Shown in pieces: positions 9,301-20,635 of a stretch of 23,214 nucleotides of DNA; the stretch's first letter is position 1; each line of letters starts with the position of its first letter. Source of the DNA: Plantago elongata (Eukaryota; Streptophyta; Magnoliopsida; Lamiales; Plantaginaceae); NCBI GenBank assembly GCA_036897095.1, contig JAYMSP010002628.1, positions 1 to 23,214 of the forward strand. The letters run 5' to 3'. The position numbers and the translations under genes are program-made. The notes beneath the pieces were generated by a model. That model was not told where the DNA came from, did no database searches, and worked only from the letters and a program-made list of their open reading frames with translations.

Positions 9301-11974
9301 TCACAAACTTGATCAGGATCATAATACTCTTTTGTTTGGTCCGCATGTATGCAGTGCTCAGCTTGACCGTTGGTCTCTGAGAATCTATTACCAGACAAGA
9401 AAGAGAAAAAAAAATTACAGTTTCTTTGCCACCATTTAACTGTATTCAGTTTGCAAGGATAGTATAGTATTTGAAATTTTGAATAAGCCTCATTTTAGAA
9501 TGTACTCCAACATATGCTTCGAAGAATGAAATGTTATTAGATATTATCAATAATTTGGGAGTATATGAAGATACACTGTATACAGAGACAGGAAGTATAT
9601 ACCATAGAGAAAAGTGACAGGAGCTACTGAAGCAACAGGCGTCCCCTGTCTGCTTAGTACCAAGTCCGAGTGCAGGCTCACCGTGACAATGGCCACCTCA
9701 GGTATGTTTGTGAGCTGCAGAGGAAAGCAAGGAGCAGTTAAGAAATACTTGGGTTTGTATCGTTAATTCTATCACAATTCAGTAATATTGAAACATAATT
9801 AGTATGGAAAGTTGATCTAACCTGATAGCCGAATCTACGTTGCCCCAGGCTATTCCCACTTATTGGCACAAGTGTTCCCTGGCTGGCATTAAGAGAGTTA
9901 AAAACTTCTGCAGTTGAGTTGACAACAGGTTCCGTGAAATATAGATACACCAATAGGTCCCTGTTCTTGTTAGTTGCCAATACGGTTCTTGTATCAGTGT
10001 CTATCTGGAGTAGTCTTTCAGGTATATGAGTCCGCATATTCGCATATACGTTTCTTCTATCTGAAGGATTTAATACAAGTTATCATCAGTGTTCTTAACT
10101 TCAAATAAGTACTTAAAACAACAAATGATCCCCGAGAAATACGATGAATGAATGATAAACAGTGAAGCATTTAATACAAAAAACTCACCAAAGCGTATGA
10201 ACAAACTTGAGTTGTCTGTTCTTGTAAAAAGGTTTCCCGCAGAGTCTGTGCAAAAACTTTTATCCATAACCAAGATCAAGCGCCCGTATTGAACTCTTTC
10301 AGATACACTGACGACAATACTGTATGCCAAGTTTGTCTGGATGACATTAAGCGTGTTGGGCATGACCTCCCCCGAACCATACACAATCAGCTGTCAACAG
10401 GAACGCAAACCATTAACCAGACATTGTTACAATATTTCATATGGTCAAATATGATCGACTTCTAAAAGTTATGGCTGACCGTTCACTCACGTTGCAGGAA
10501 TTGGCGGAGGTACATCTGAAACCACCTCCACCACCACAGGGCTCACTGAAAGATATATTTACTGTAACATGAGAAGCACTGGTAAAGGTCGTTTCACTTG
10601 CAATGTATGCTGTTGGGTGAACCGTGTCTGTAAGCAAAAATGTAAAAACCAATTGTTAGGCAATCTCTAAGAAACTCAGAAGCCTTGATAATTCAGGTAA
10701 TCCATTGTTTTATACTAATTATCTCCTTCAAAATCAAATCATCCGTCATTAGGCACATACTCAAGAACATGACAGAGCTATGCCTATTGTTTTTGGTTGT
10801 GTATACTAACTTTTGATTCATCATGAACCAAAGTCCAATTCCTCCAGATACCTAGCTTGTTCGCATAGATTGTTATATCGACTGTAAAAGGCAACCCCGA
10901 TTTTCAAAGATAACTAAAAATAGAATAAGAGCATTTGCTTAACCAATAGTCCAGTTATGGCTAGAGCAGGCAACTCCGGATGAGCCTTTGGTGCACACTT
11001 CGAATGAGTGATTCCCATCTAACATATGCGAATAGGTCATCCGTCCATCTTCACAAGCTGAATATGTTCCACCATCCAGCTGCAGTTTTTAACATTGTTT
11101 AACACAAAATTAAATAAGAATCAACTAGCCGTAAAGCTGGATATTATAGAAAAGCATGTGCAAAGATATATACAGCACCAATCAATATCAATGATTGGCA
11201 GATAACAAACATCCCTGATTTTAAATCACCTCCACATGACATGCACAGAGGATAACTTATGATACATCTAACCTAATAACTATAGACAACAGCTAAGGCA
11301 TTAATCCGTGTATTTGGCTATCAACTCAACTAGAGATTATTTTGCCAAATTTCCGTGTTTGTTTCTCCACTCTACACTAGCCACTCATCTTAAATTACTG
11401 TTTATCAACTTCAAAACTTAAATATACTACTATACCCTATCAAAATCACAATCCAACACCAAAACTCAACTCGAGTTGAATTACTATTCATCAACTCCGA
11501 ATTTTAAATCAAGTTGAATTTCGAATCAAATGTCAAACACTCAGATATGGTAACTGTATATACACATAGTAATTTCCAATGACAGTGTCTTAATTCAGCA
11601 CTATAGAAAATGGTTCACTCTACCTACATGAACCTGACAATTTTCTTAATACTTTAGGAACAAAATGCTAACTAGTGAATCAGGAGACAACCAAGAACAT
11701 AAAACAGTATCAGACAAAAGCTTTGTTCTGTGAACAAAAGTACAGAATGCAATAAAAATCCAACCTTGCAATTGGTGGAACAATCAGTGCAAACAACAGC
11801 AGCAGAATCATTTCTTCCCAAGAGAACTCTAAAGGCAAAATCGGCGGAGTTTCGATTTGACACGGCAAGAGGAGTACTAAGAAACTGCACAGAAACCTGA
11901 GAACGAACTCGAAAGCTCAATAAGAGAAAAACCAAGCAATGCAGAGCCAAGAACGAGAAAAACTTCAACCCCAT
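6327..11974 (-). CDS. Uncharacterised plant membrane protein with bacterial-type Ig-like repeats
   Basis: Fourteen exons join in frame (11765-11974, 10944-11079, 10807-10881, 10491-10627, 10189-10390, 9822-10060, 9603-9714, 9243-9384, 8999-9141, 8726-8895, 8334-8636, 8201-8256, 7889-8100, 6327-7504) to give 1104 residues. All introns are GT-AG. Residues 1-25 form a signal peptide (FLALHCLVFLLLSF) starting at the first Met. Residues about 140-466 hold three Ig-like units of the Big/SbsA type: V-N-I-S-F-S-E-P, L-V-Y-L-Y-F-T-E-P and I-L-I-K-F-V-K-P open them, and T-D-S-A-G-N and T-D-V-S-G-N near their ends are the calcium-loop-like hallmark. About eight membrane spans follow (near 472-493, 651-671, 691-711, 722-745, 878-896, 905-926, 937-955, 978-996), then a Ser/Lys-rich cytosolic tail (997-1104). 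An acidic stretch SDDETEDAEAP lies in the loop at about 828-838. The family is conserved in plants with no function I can name. The topology suggests a surface or endomembrane receptor, channel or adhesin-like protein, which is inference only. Confidence 0.85.
11308..11540. mobile_element. MITE-like insertion in intron 1 of the Ig-like gene (putative)
   Basis: The left end reads GTGTATTTGGCTATCAACTC, and the reverse complement of the right end reads GTGTTTGACATTTGATTCG. They share a GTGTTTGRC-like start and similar CAACT words inside. The body contains a 12-bp palindrome (CAACTCGAGTTG near 11469-11480) and two direct copies of an ACT-TT-ATCAACT-C-AA phrase. Intron 1 (11080-11764, 685 bp) is the longest intron of the gene, which fits an insertion. 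I could not identify a target-site duplication, so the boundaries are approximate. Confidence 0.35.
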
Positions 11975-12149
11975 TTCGCCAAACAGGTTGAAAAGCTCAA
12001 CTACACTACCAACTCAACTCACAAAGGTTCAAAAGACAAGAACACATTTGACCATGTCAAGCACAATTTCCGTAATGCTGGAACATTTGGACATGTGTTT
12101 GGTCACTGCAACATAGATTGGGTGTAGGAAAGAGAGTGTGGTGAGAATA

Positions 12150-12160
12150 AATATATAAAT
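12150..12160 (-). promoter_or_regulatory. Candidate TATA box of the Ig-like membrane protein gene
   Basis: On the minus strand the sequence reads ATTTATATATT, about 180 bp upstream of the ATG at 11974. It would give a 5' leader of roughly 150 bases, ordinary for a plant gene. This is positional inference only. Confidence 0.4.
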
Positions 12161-14011
12161 GGTAGAGAGTGGATAGAAGAGTGTTTAGTGGTAGTAGAGG
12201 TAGCACATGAGTGACAGAGTGACACACAGGGACAAAATAGCAGTGTAGTATAGTGGGAAGCAAATAGAGTAAGTATTAAATGAAGATAGAGGATGCAAGG
12301 ACATTAATCGTTTCTGATCCTTAGCCATGAATGTGAAATGTGAAAGAGAGAGGAGAGAGACGTTTGAGTATCTATGGCGTCTGACAAAACTCTGAGGGGA
12401 GAAAATGTATCAACGGAAAATGACACATTTAAGACGACAAACACGTAGGCGTGGGAGTGGCCCATGCTCGAATCGGAGAATATCGTATCAATAATACGTG
12501 TTTGTCCCGATTTATCATTGATTACGAGCTAGCGCTCATAAGGTCATCGAATTTAACAGTAGTAGAGTCTCGTATATTAGAATCTCTATTGTTGGTTTCT
12601 CAAGTACAACAACACCATGTTCAATTGTCTTAATAATTGAACATTGAATCATAAGGTTCTATTTTTGTAAGTGAATTTCTTAAAGAGTTATTTTCTAATT
12701 AGTTTGTCAAGTTCTTGATGTTGGAAAATTAAAGACAAAACTATTCTTAGAGATATAAAACACATTAGATACTTTACAAAATAATTGATTTATATTCTAA
12801 AGTTAATAAAGAAAATAAATTCTATTTTATAAATAATTTTAATGAAAAGTCTATGCGAAAGCAAATTCTATTCAATTCATTGGATGGTTAATTAAGTTCT
12901 TATTTCATTTTGTTCCATAGGTCAAATTCTTTCTGTGCTTTCATTTTCATGTGGTCTACAATATTTTGTGTAGAAATTTTGAATTTTAACGACCACCACT
13001 CTCATCTCAACTTATCCAAATGAAAATATATGAGAAAGGACATGTAATGTAAAGCGTGTTAATATTTCCAAACACAAATGGAGACAGAATCACAATTAAT
13101 TTCCTAAATAAATATGAAAATATAGAGTGAATATTGAAGAATATGGCACATATAAAATAAAATTAAAAAAAAGAACTAGAGAATATTAGTTATAGTGACA
13201 ATGACACCTTAAGGTTCGTAAAACTTAACAACTAATTTCTAGAATAACGGATTAGGAGTTTTGGACAACAAATCATCAAAATTTTAAACAAGCTATTTTA
13301 ATGTAAATTTACATGCAAGTTTTTATGTGAGCTGACATAACTTCATAAGCTAGATAAAATGAGTACTGATTTTGACAAAACACATCCATTAAAATTAGCT
13401 TGTAGGAATGGGCTATCTTGGCCTAATTGCTCTAAATTAAAATCCATTGTTTAATCACTCTATTCATGACGCTTCGAATTATTATTTTTTTAAACGACGT
13501 AATCATTAATATTTAACGAATTGGAACCAATTAAATATTTCATTATTCGAGGTCGTCTCAAATATGTAATTAACACGAACTCGATCAACTTGAACTTGTT
13601 AACCAAAAAGGCTACTATTTCGAGTTCGAATTATAATAAGTACGTTTAAACGTTAGTCAAGTTGAATTCAAACACGTTATCATAATATACATATAAATCA
13701 AAAAAGAAAAAAAGTTAATATAATTTAGCCGAGCTCTACTATTTACTTGATAATAAAATTGGTATCCCACTTGACTTAAACAGCTTCTGTGAAAAAAATG
13801 GATGCTTACGAGTAATATCGCTCTATCTACCAAGAGACACTACACACGTTGGGCGGTTGGTTGGGCCTATGCCTGGTGTGTCTGGTACTCTGGTCGGAGT
13901 ATCTTTCCAGACCGCTCTTTCTATGACAGATACTCATTCATTCATCAGTTTCGTTTCGTTAGCTAATACATACACAGAGTTGGACTGAAAACTGAAAAGT
14001 CAACAAGATGG
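12161..14011. other. Divergent intergenic region with no gene recognised
   Basis: About 1.9 kb of AT-rich sequence separates the minus-strand Ig-like gene from the plus-strand PP2A gene. Only short frames occur. At 13560-13740 there are repeated GAACTCGATCAACTTGAACT-like and GAGTTCGAATT words and a GCCGAGCTC word, resembling the worn-down GAGCTCGA-rich repeats common in plant genomes; I could not delimit an element. Short GATGA repeats (about 14032-14050) and a CA-rich run (about 14152-14172) lie near the PP2A leader. Confidence 0.45.
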
Positions 14012-14018
14012 TATAAAA
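14012..14018 (+). promoter_or_regulatory. Candidate TATA box of the PP2A-B gene
   Basis: TATAAAA followed by further A residues lies 193 bp upstream of the ATG at 14211. This would put transcription start near 14045, leaving a leader of about 165 bases that carries the GATGA and CA microrepeats. Confidence 0.45.
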
Positions 14019-14210
14019 AAGTCTGTGATGTGATGAGATGAGATGACGAGAAAATGGAAGTAGTTGGATAGAACAAAATCAATTTCCACCTTTATGAGTG
14101 TGTGGATAACTGCAAAAACAAAACCAAACCCTTGATCATCATCAATTCATCACACACACACAAAAACACAAACGGTGTCGTACTGAGCTCCACCACCTAC
14201 GTACCTGACA

Positions 14211-17200
14211 ATGAGTCTGAGCTCCGACTCTCTTTCGACTTCTCAATGGAAGCTCTCGCAAGTCTTCGGCGATAAACTTCCCGGTGAAGATGTTCAAGAC
14301 AGTCAGTAAACACTAAACACTTCTAATTCCATTCATATTCATTCATTCCTTTTTGTATGCTTGTTCGAGCTACTGAATTTTGATTTTGTGAGTTTTGTGT
14401 TTTGTTATAGTTGATATTATTTCGTCAATTGACTTCGACAACACCGGCGATCACCTCGCAGTAGGTGACCGTGGTGGCCGCCTCGTCATCTTCCAGAACA
14501 ATGGCACCAGCGCTGTTATAGATGTGCGATTTACTAGGTTTTATGTTTTTTTCTTCGTTTCGTACTTTCGTTGCTCGCTTGATTCTTCGAAGAAGAAAAA
14601 TAATTTGTATTTGTTGAATTGAGTTATGTGCTTTCTATGTGCTGATTAGTGTGGTTGTTTTAGGAGGATGCATTCGAGTGGACGTCTAGAAATGAATTGG
14701 AGCGAATGGATAGTAGTGTTGTCAAGTATCCGAGATATCGGTATAAGACGGAGTTCCAAAGTCATGAGCCGGAGGTATTACTCACTCGCTCTGGCTCACT
14801 GTTTCATTTTGTCAATTTAGTCATGCATTCTTCATTTCTGTGTGTGTGTTTTAAAGAAGGTTTCGTGGTGTTACTGGTGTTGCAGTTTGATTATTTGAAG
14901 AGTACTGAGATTGAAGAGAAGATCAATAAGGTTCGGTGGTGTTCCAGACAGAATGAATCATTGTCTCTTCTCTCAGCGAATGATAAAACTATTAAGTTAT
15001 GGAAGGTATGCTACGTGTAATGCCATCTTTTTTGGATCGAATTGTTAAACGGTTTGTTTTGCATTTATAGTACAGGGATGTAAGAAGTACACTGCTCTAT
15101 TTGATCAAAAGTTTCATCTTAAGGCTTGTGGAAATTACATGGTTACTCGTATTAAAGATACCCTGATGAAACTTGACGTGGATGAGTAAATACAAAAGTG
15201 GATTAAATAGGTTATTCCCTCCATTGATATTCGCAATTGAATAATTGTCGAATTTTCAAATTGCTAAACCACGTGATCATGAAATTCTGTGATTACATTT
15301 TTCTTCGTCTGATTGAAGTAAAAGACCACTTGTTATTGATTACGTTGATCCACTTGTCCTTCTGCACCACCACTTTAATTTGTTATTGTTTTCTATTGTC
15401 TTTTTTTTGGGATGCCAACTCAGGTTAAGGAACATAAAGTGAAGCATGTCAAAGATATGGATATCGATCAAGCTGTATCGTCAGAAAATTCACTACTTGC
15501 TGATAAGAGTTATATTAATGGGGAAAGTTTAGAAAATGGACACTCTTTAGAGTGGCCGGGGAAGATGGAGAACAATGCAGTGTCATATAATGGAGGATAC
15601 AACAAGGTACACTTCCTGAGTCTTTATATAATTATATATGTACCATGCCCTGATCTTGTGCGCTAAAAAGAACAGTCACATTCGAGTGTTCATGATTTGA
15701 ATTGATGTTGAGTTTCTTTTGTATCTAGGTGGAATCTGTTACAGATGCTAGTGTTGCAAGATGTCGAAAAGTATATGCGCATGCTCATGATTTCAACATC
15801 AACTCTGTATCTGTTAATAGGTACCCTACATAAATTATTCGCCATGAATTATGTATTATGTTTTTCAATTCTGTACTCTTTATTCATCTTAACTTCTTTT
15901 ATTTGATTGCAAGTAAATGCAACCAGAGATCCCTGACCCCACTCCCTCTAGGCTCTAAGCAAAGAAAGAAAGAAAAAAAGAAAAAAATATACCATATAAC
16001 ATATCTTTTTCTCCAACATTTTGCCTGTCCAGTTTTTAATGGTGCAAATTCTTTAGAGTAAATGAATTTCCATAACTGTTCTGTAGTGATTGTGAGACAT
16101 TTCTTTCGGGAGATGACCTTCGAATAAACTTGTGGAACCTTGAGATCAGTGATCAGTGCTTCAACATTATTGACATGAAGCCTGTGAACATGGAAGATCT
16201 TGTCGGTAAGTTTCAGAGTTTTCATTATTGCAAGCACCTCTTTAGCTTTCAACCTTTTTTTGTCCTGTTAGTTGCATCATATGCTTGTTTGAATTATACA
16301 CTCAGCATAGCAAATTCAAGGGCGGGCTGAGTATGGGCTGATGCCTGATGGGATGTGAGATCTCCTGTTGAAATTCAACTAATAGTTTAAGCTATGTAAT
16401 TATGTATCTCATTACTAAATCCCATTGATAGAGCAGAGGAGTATAATTTGAAGAAATGAAATTTTTGGTTGGGCAACTCTTAAGTTATGGAAACTTCATT
16501 GCAATTTAAGTTAATGCCAGGATGCCAAACGCTAATTGAAATCAATGTTAAATATCTATCTCACCGATACAAATTGCCACTGCCGTGGATCTCCACTGAC
16601 ACGGTCATGATTCAGAAGTATCAATAATCTGTATTCTCTCTCCAATGAAAATAGGGAATAAAGACTTATTAGGCTTTAGTAAAACGCAAACTTTTAATTG
16701 ATCTTGAACTGTCGAAGTGTTTGTAGGCGAGTGGCAAGCTGAGACACCCCGTACCTAAGAGGTCACGGGTTCGATCCCCCAGAATGGGTGACTATTTTCT
16801 CCGTATAGAGAATGATTGAAATGTGATGATTAGATATATTGATAATAAATTTGTCCAAAGCATTGTAATTGCAATATTGTATCTCAAAAAAAAAAACTGA
16901 TCTTGAACTCATAAAAGGAAGTTAAACGAGCAAACCTCCAATTGGAAATAGTAACAATAAGATTCTAAATCAATTTGCATTTCTATGTTCCAACTCCTAT
17001 ACCTATTAAAATAGATCCTGTTTTGATTGACTCAGTAACAGTTGCCTGATTTAACAGTTGTCGGTCGACTCTAAGGCTGCTCTTACTATGACTGACTATA
17101 GCAAAAACTTTTCACTTGTAATACTTTTCCTGTGGTGTATGGATTATTAAGACAGATACATAAGATGTAGGGCCAAATCTTTTTGTAATCTTATCTGCGT

Positions 17201-20097
17201 GTGTCTCATCCCTGGATTTATGAACGGAGATGGTCATTCCTCTTGTTAAATGCGTGAGAAATCCTATCCTGAAACAAGCACATGCGTAAGGAAGAATTGT
17301 GATGTAATGCCACCTGAAAAGAAAAACTTCGGTTACATAAAATCATTGCAATATATGTGCAGTTGTACTCTGTCACAAGGAATAATAGGTTCTCTGTAAC
17401 TTTATTTAGAGGTGATCACATCAGCGGAATTTCATCCAATTCATTGTAATCTGCTGGCTTACAGCAGTTCAAGGGGATTTGTTCGACTTGTAGACATGAG
17501 ACAGTCAGCTCTATGTGATCACAGTGCAAGGATGTGAGTGTTTGCTGCTCTAAATACTTTTTTTTTTTATCATTTTACTGTTACACTCGGTCTCACAACA
17601 TCTTGTTATATATATAGATTAAAAGATGAGGACTCCCATGGGCATAAATCATTCTTCACTGAGATCATTGCGTCCATAACTGATATGAAGTTTGTAAACG
17701 ATGGAAGACATATTTTAAGCCGCGACTATATGAATCTGAAGGTCCTTCTACCAACAGTATCATTTTAAATACTTCTTGTTTCTTAGTAACACTTAATTTT
17801 TCACGTTAGCTTCTTTCACACACTATATCTCTTGATTTGACCTATGATGGTTGCGGCGAAACACCGAATTTCTCATTAACTCACCAAAGAATAGGGAAAA
17901 TAGAAAGAAAAAAAAATTCCATCCAGCTTCTCAACCGAATGGAACATCTAGACTTCCTTTCTCAATTTTACAATAAAACTCTGCAAGTTATTCGATTTAG
18001 GCTGAGGAATCCTCATTGGTACCATGTGTTCACACTCCAATTCTGATACCACAATGTTCGAATAAATCTAATTTTGGTACTAGGACCAAAAGTTTTGCTG
18101 GTAATACCTGGTGTTGGCGTGTTAACGGTGCTTAAAAAACTACAATACAATTCGCAAGAATTAACATGTACGTACATAATTTGTGACAGCCGACCGTTGA
18201 ATCGCTTGAATTATGGACGATCATGTCAATTCGCACGAATTGTCCCCTAAAATCTGAAGTCGGGGATAACATGTTACCAACCTGTGACTTAGTTGGCAAA
18301 TTTCTTAGCCGCAGTACAAATCTTGGATTTTTTTTAGAAACGTATGGTATCAAATGCGGTAGTGCAAAATATATGGTACCAAAAGTAAAGAGGTAAAGAA
18401 AGTCATGGTACCACAGGGAGGATTTTTAGGTGTTGGGGTTCCCATTTCCGAAGAGCCTTGTTGATCACAAGCTTCTGAGATAGGATATTCAATTTACCAT
18501 ACATCACCTGTATTAAATTTATTTGTTTGCTAGGTCTACTTCTTTCCTTTCACCTCCTTAGTTCTCCTGCCACCAACGCAGACCAACCAAAAAGTCAGAT
18601 TATTTAGATCTAACTTGTGATCTCCTGTTGAATCTTCAGCTGTGGGATATGAATATGGAGTCCAGGCCTGTTGCAACATTTAGAATCCACGAGAACCTAC
18701 GGCCCAAGGTAAGGATTCTTTACGTCCCACACATTTAATGATAGATCAAACTCTTATGAATCAAATTCCTTCTAGAACAGCCATTCCATGCAATTATTCT
18801 GGACAAAAGGTCATATATTAATGTATGTACTCAGTATCCACTCTGAGCATTTATTTTGGGACAAATGACACTCCTGCGGATTATCCTGGCTTCCACTCTG
18901 TCAATATGATAGCCTTTGTATACTGTATATTTACTTATTTAGGATTTAGAATAGACTTTGTTCAGTTGTTCACATACTTTCCCTACTTTTATGCACTGTA
19001 AAAAAGATTCATCAAGTCATTGAATTAGGGATAATAGTTGTTGGCATGTTATTAGCGGTCATCTATCTGTACAACGTATTTCAGGCAATTGCCTCTGACT
19101 AAATTCGTTGCCAAATTGCCTAATGTTTGGGCTTTTGTAGTTTGGCTACTAACTGACATTTAAAATGATTTACAAATGTTTTGAAGTTGGCAACCAGAAA
19201 CTCCTTGGGTATATGTTTTATTAACCTAGTTGACATGGAGGTTTGCTTGTTCTTAAGTTATACACCCACAGGCTTCACCTATTAGCTGAACCACACAGCG
19301 GACTCATGCAATTGAATTATGTTTATTCAATCTGTGAATGTGAAATAGGAGTTCCATTTGTTTCCCAGACACTATGTAGTAGGTCAATGGGTTATATTTG
19401 CCTGTCCATTACATTTAAGATGACTGTTATCCCAAGGCATTATAATTTTATCGTGGCTGACACACTACATTATACTGCACAGTTATGTGATTTGTATAAT
19501 AATGATGCGATTTTTGATAAATTTGACTGCTGTGTTGCTGGAGATCGGCCTACCTTTGCAACTGGATCTTATAGGTTGGTTTCTCTTTACATAGTAATGA
19601 TGTAAATTCATTGAAAAAACCTTCGTGTTGTACTAATTTGACTTGCCTGTTACCAGCAATCTTTTCCGTGTATTTTCTTATGGTACCGACAATGATGGAA
19701 TAACAGTTGGAGCCAGTAAAACTCCAAATAGGTATGATTACAACTGCAATCTCCATATTTAGTCTACTTTCACAATTGTAAATGTTATCTCCACCTTTCA
19801 CTTGCAGTAAGGCTAACTCCCAAACCACTAGTAGACCTCGACGATCATCATTGAGTAACCTGGCCAGGGGATTTTATAGACAAGGTGAGACTTTCGGCCT
19901 TTTCTTTTTTCCTTCTCGTATTTCGCTTATATCTCACGTGTGACTTGTCAAAATCTTCAGGACATGATAGAGCGAGTACAGCAAGCGACGAGATATCCTA
20001 TGATATCAGCTCTAAGTTGTTGCATCTGGCCTGGCATCCACAAACAGATCTAATTGCCTCTGCTGCGGGAAATAGCTTGCTCTTGTATACAGCCTAA
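14211..20097 (+). CDS. Serine/threonine protein phosphatase 2A regulatory subunit B (B55/PR55)
   Basis: Fourteen exons join in frame (14211-14301, 14411-14523, 14664-14774, 14886-15005, 15424-15606, 15729-15820, 16087-16205, 17410-17533, 17618-17741, 18640-18708, 19483-19574, 19657-19731, 19808-19884, 19961-20097) to give 508 residues, the usual plant B55 length. The protein is a seven-bladed WD40 propeller that binds the PP2A scaffold and catalytic subunits and selects substrates. Recognisable family blocks are [18 protein letters not shown] (blade 1), [15 protein letters not shown] then EIEEKIN (first B55 signature), [27 protein letters not shown] (second signature), [77 protein letters not shown] and LLHLAWHP near the end. 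Exon 5 (residues 146-206) is a hydrophilic, Ser/Asn-rich plant-variable loop. Two signature positions differ from the textbook consensus (KST for KSL; FNINSVS for YHINSIS). The start is the ATG giving MSLSSDS before the conserved WKLSQVFG. It corresponds to the Arabidopsis ATB alpha/beta type. Confidence 0.95.
16699..16909 (+). mobile_element. tRNA-derived SINE in PP2A-B intron 7, with 12-bp target-site duplication
   Basis: The body (16711-16897, about 187 bp) is flanked by perfect 12-bp copies of TGATCTTGAACT (16699-16710 and 16898-16909). The head contains an A-box-like GAGTGGCAAGCTGAGAC (from about 16730) and a clear pol III B box, GGTTCGATCCC (around 16767-16777), about 30 bp downstream, as in tRNA-related SINEs. 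The tRNA-unrelated middle is AT-rich, and the element ends in an A-run of about 11 bases just before the right duplication. All hallmarks of a plant SINE inserted by LINE machinery are present. The intact duplication implies a fairly young insertion. It lies in sense orientation in a 1.2-kb intron, well away from the splice sites. Confidence 0.9.
18005..18428. mobile_element. MITE-like element in PP2A-B intron 9
   Basis: The left end reads AATCCTCATTGGTACCATG (from about 18008). The reverse complement of the right end reads AATCCTCCCTGTGGTACCATG (to about 18426). Further inward both arms repeat GATACCA and TTTGGTAC words in the same order, so the inverted arms extend for about 80 bp with gaps. 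The centre holds two near-palindromes, AATTCGCAAGAATT and AATTCGCACGAATT (around 18150 and 18228). TTTAGG lies just outside both ends and may be part of a 9-bp MULE-type target-site duplication. No coding capacity. The inverted arms are clear; the family (MULE-like) is a guess. Confidence 0.6.
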
Positions 20098-20635
20098 TGT
20101 AGATGGCATTGCTTTTGCATATAACTTATTTGCCTATTCAATTAATCCATGTAAATAATCAAAATATCTATTTTGAATAATTAATCTGAACATACTGCAT
20201 GATTGCTAAAGTTCTGGGGAAGGAAAAGGAATTATGTTTCAGCTCCAAGTAGTAGCATTTTCCCCATGGTTAGTGGTTCAAAATTGTAAGAAGGGTCCAT
20301 TCACAAATGAAACCATTTATAATACAAATAAATAAAGTTTGGAGATGTATACACTCCGCAAAAGTTCAGAGAAACCATTTTGCAACCAAAAACACTTGAC
20401 AATGAAAGGAATAAACCAAGCCAAAGGCAAATTACAAGCTGAAAGAAAAAGAATATACAAGCTGAAAAATAGGAATTTACATCAGCTGTGTCAATATTTA
20501 CCGTATTGTGAGGTCATGGGTCTCAAGTCGAGCAGCTGGAATCGGTCTGGCATAAAAGTATGCACACACCGTACAATATAGCAGTAATTGAAGACATCTT
20601 GACATCCTGGAGGCTTTATACACACAAGGATCGAA
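20098..20635. other. Convergent 3' region between PP2A-B and VPS18
   Basis: These 538 bases separate the two stop codons of convergently transcribed genes. They should contain both 3' untranslated regions. I see AT-rich candidate polyadenylation context after 20097, but no unambiguous AATAAA at an ideal distance. The plus-strand frame at 20339-20581 has no family resemblance and lies in the expected VPS18 3' UTR. No separate gene is supported. Confidence 0.5.

Noticed and set aside
15899-16252. 117-residue minus-strand frame overlapping PP2A-B exon 7
   Set aside because: It is the antisense of a confidently placed exon and its flanking intron; no family resemblance.
16720-16790. A tRNA gene, because of a good pol III B box and an A-box-like word
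   Set aside because: No intact cloverleaf or acceptor stem can be drawn, and the segment is the head of a longer unit with A-tail and target-site duplication, i.e. a SINE.
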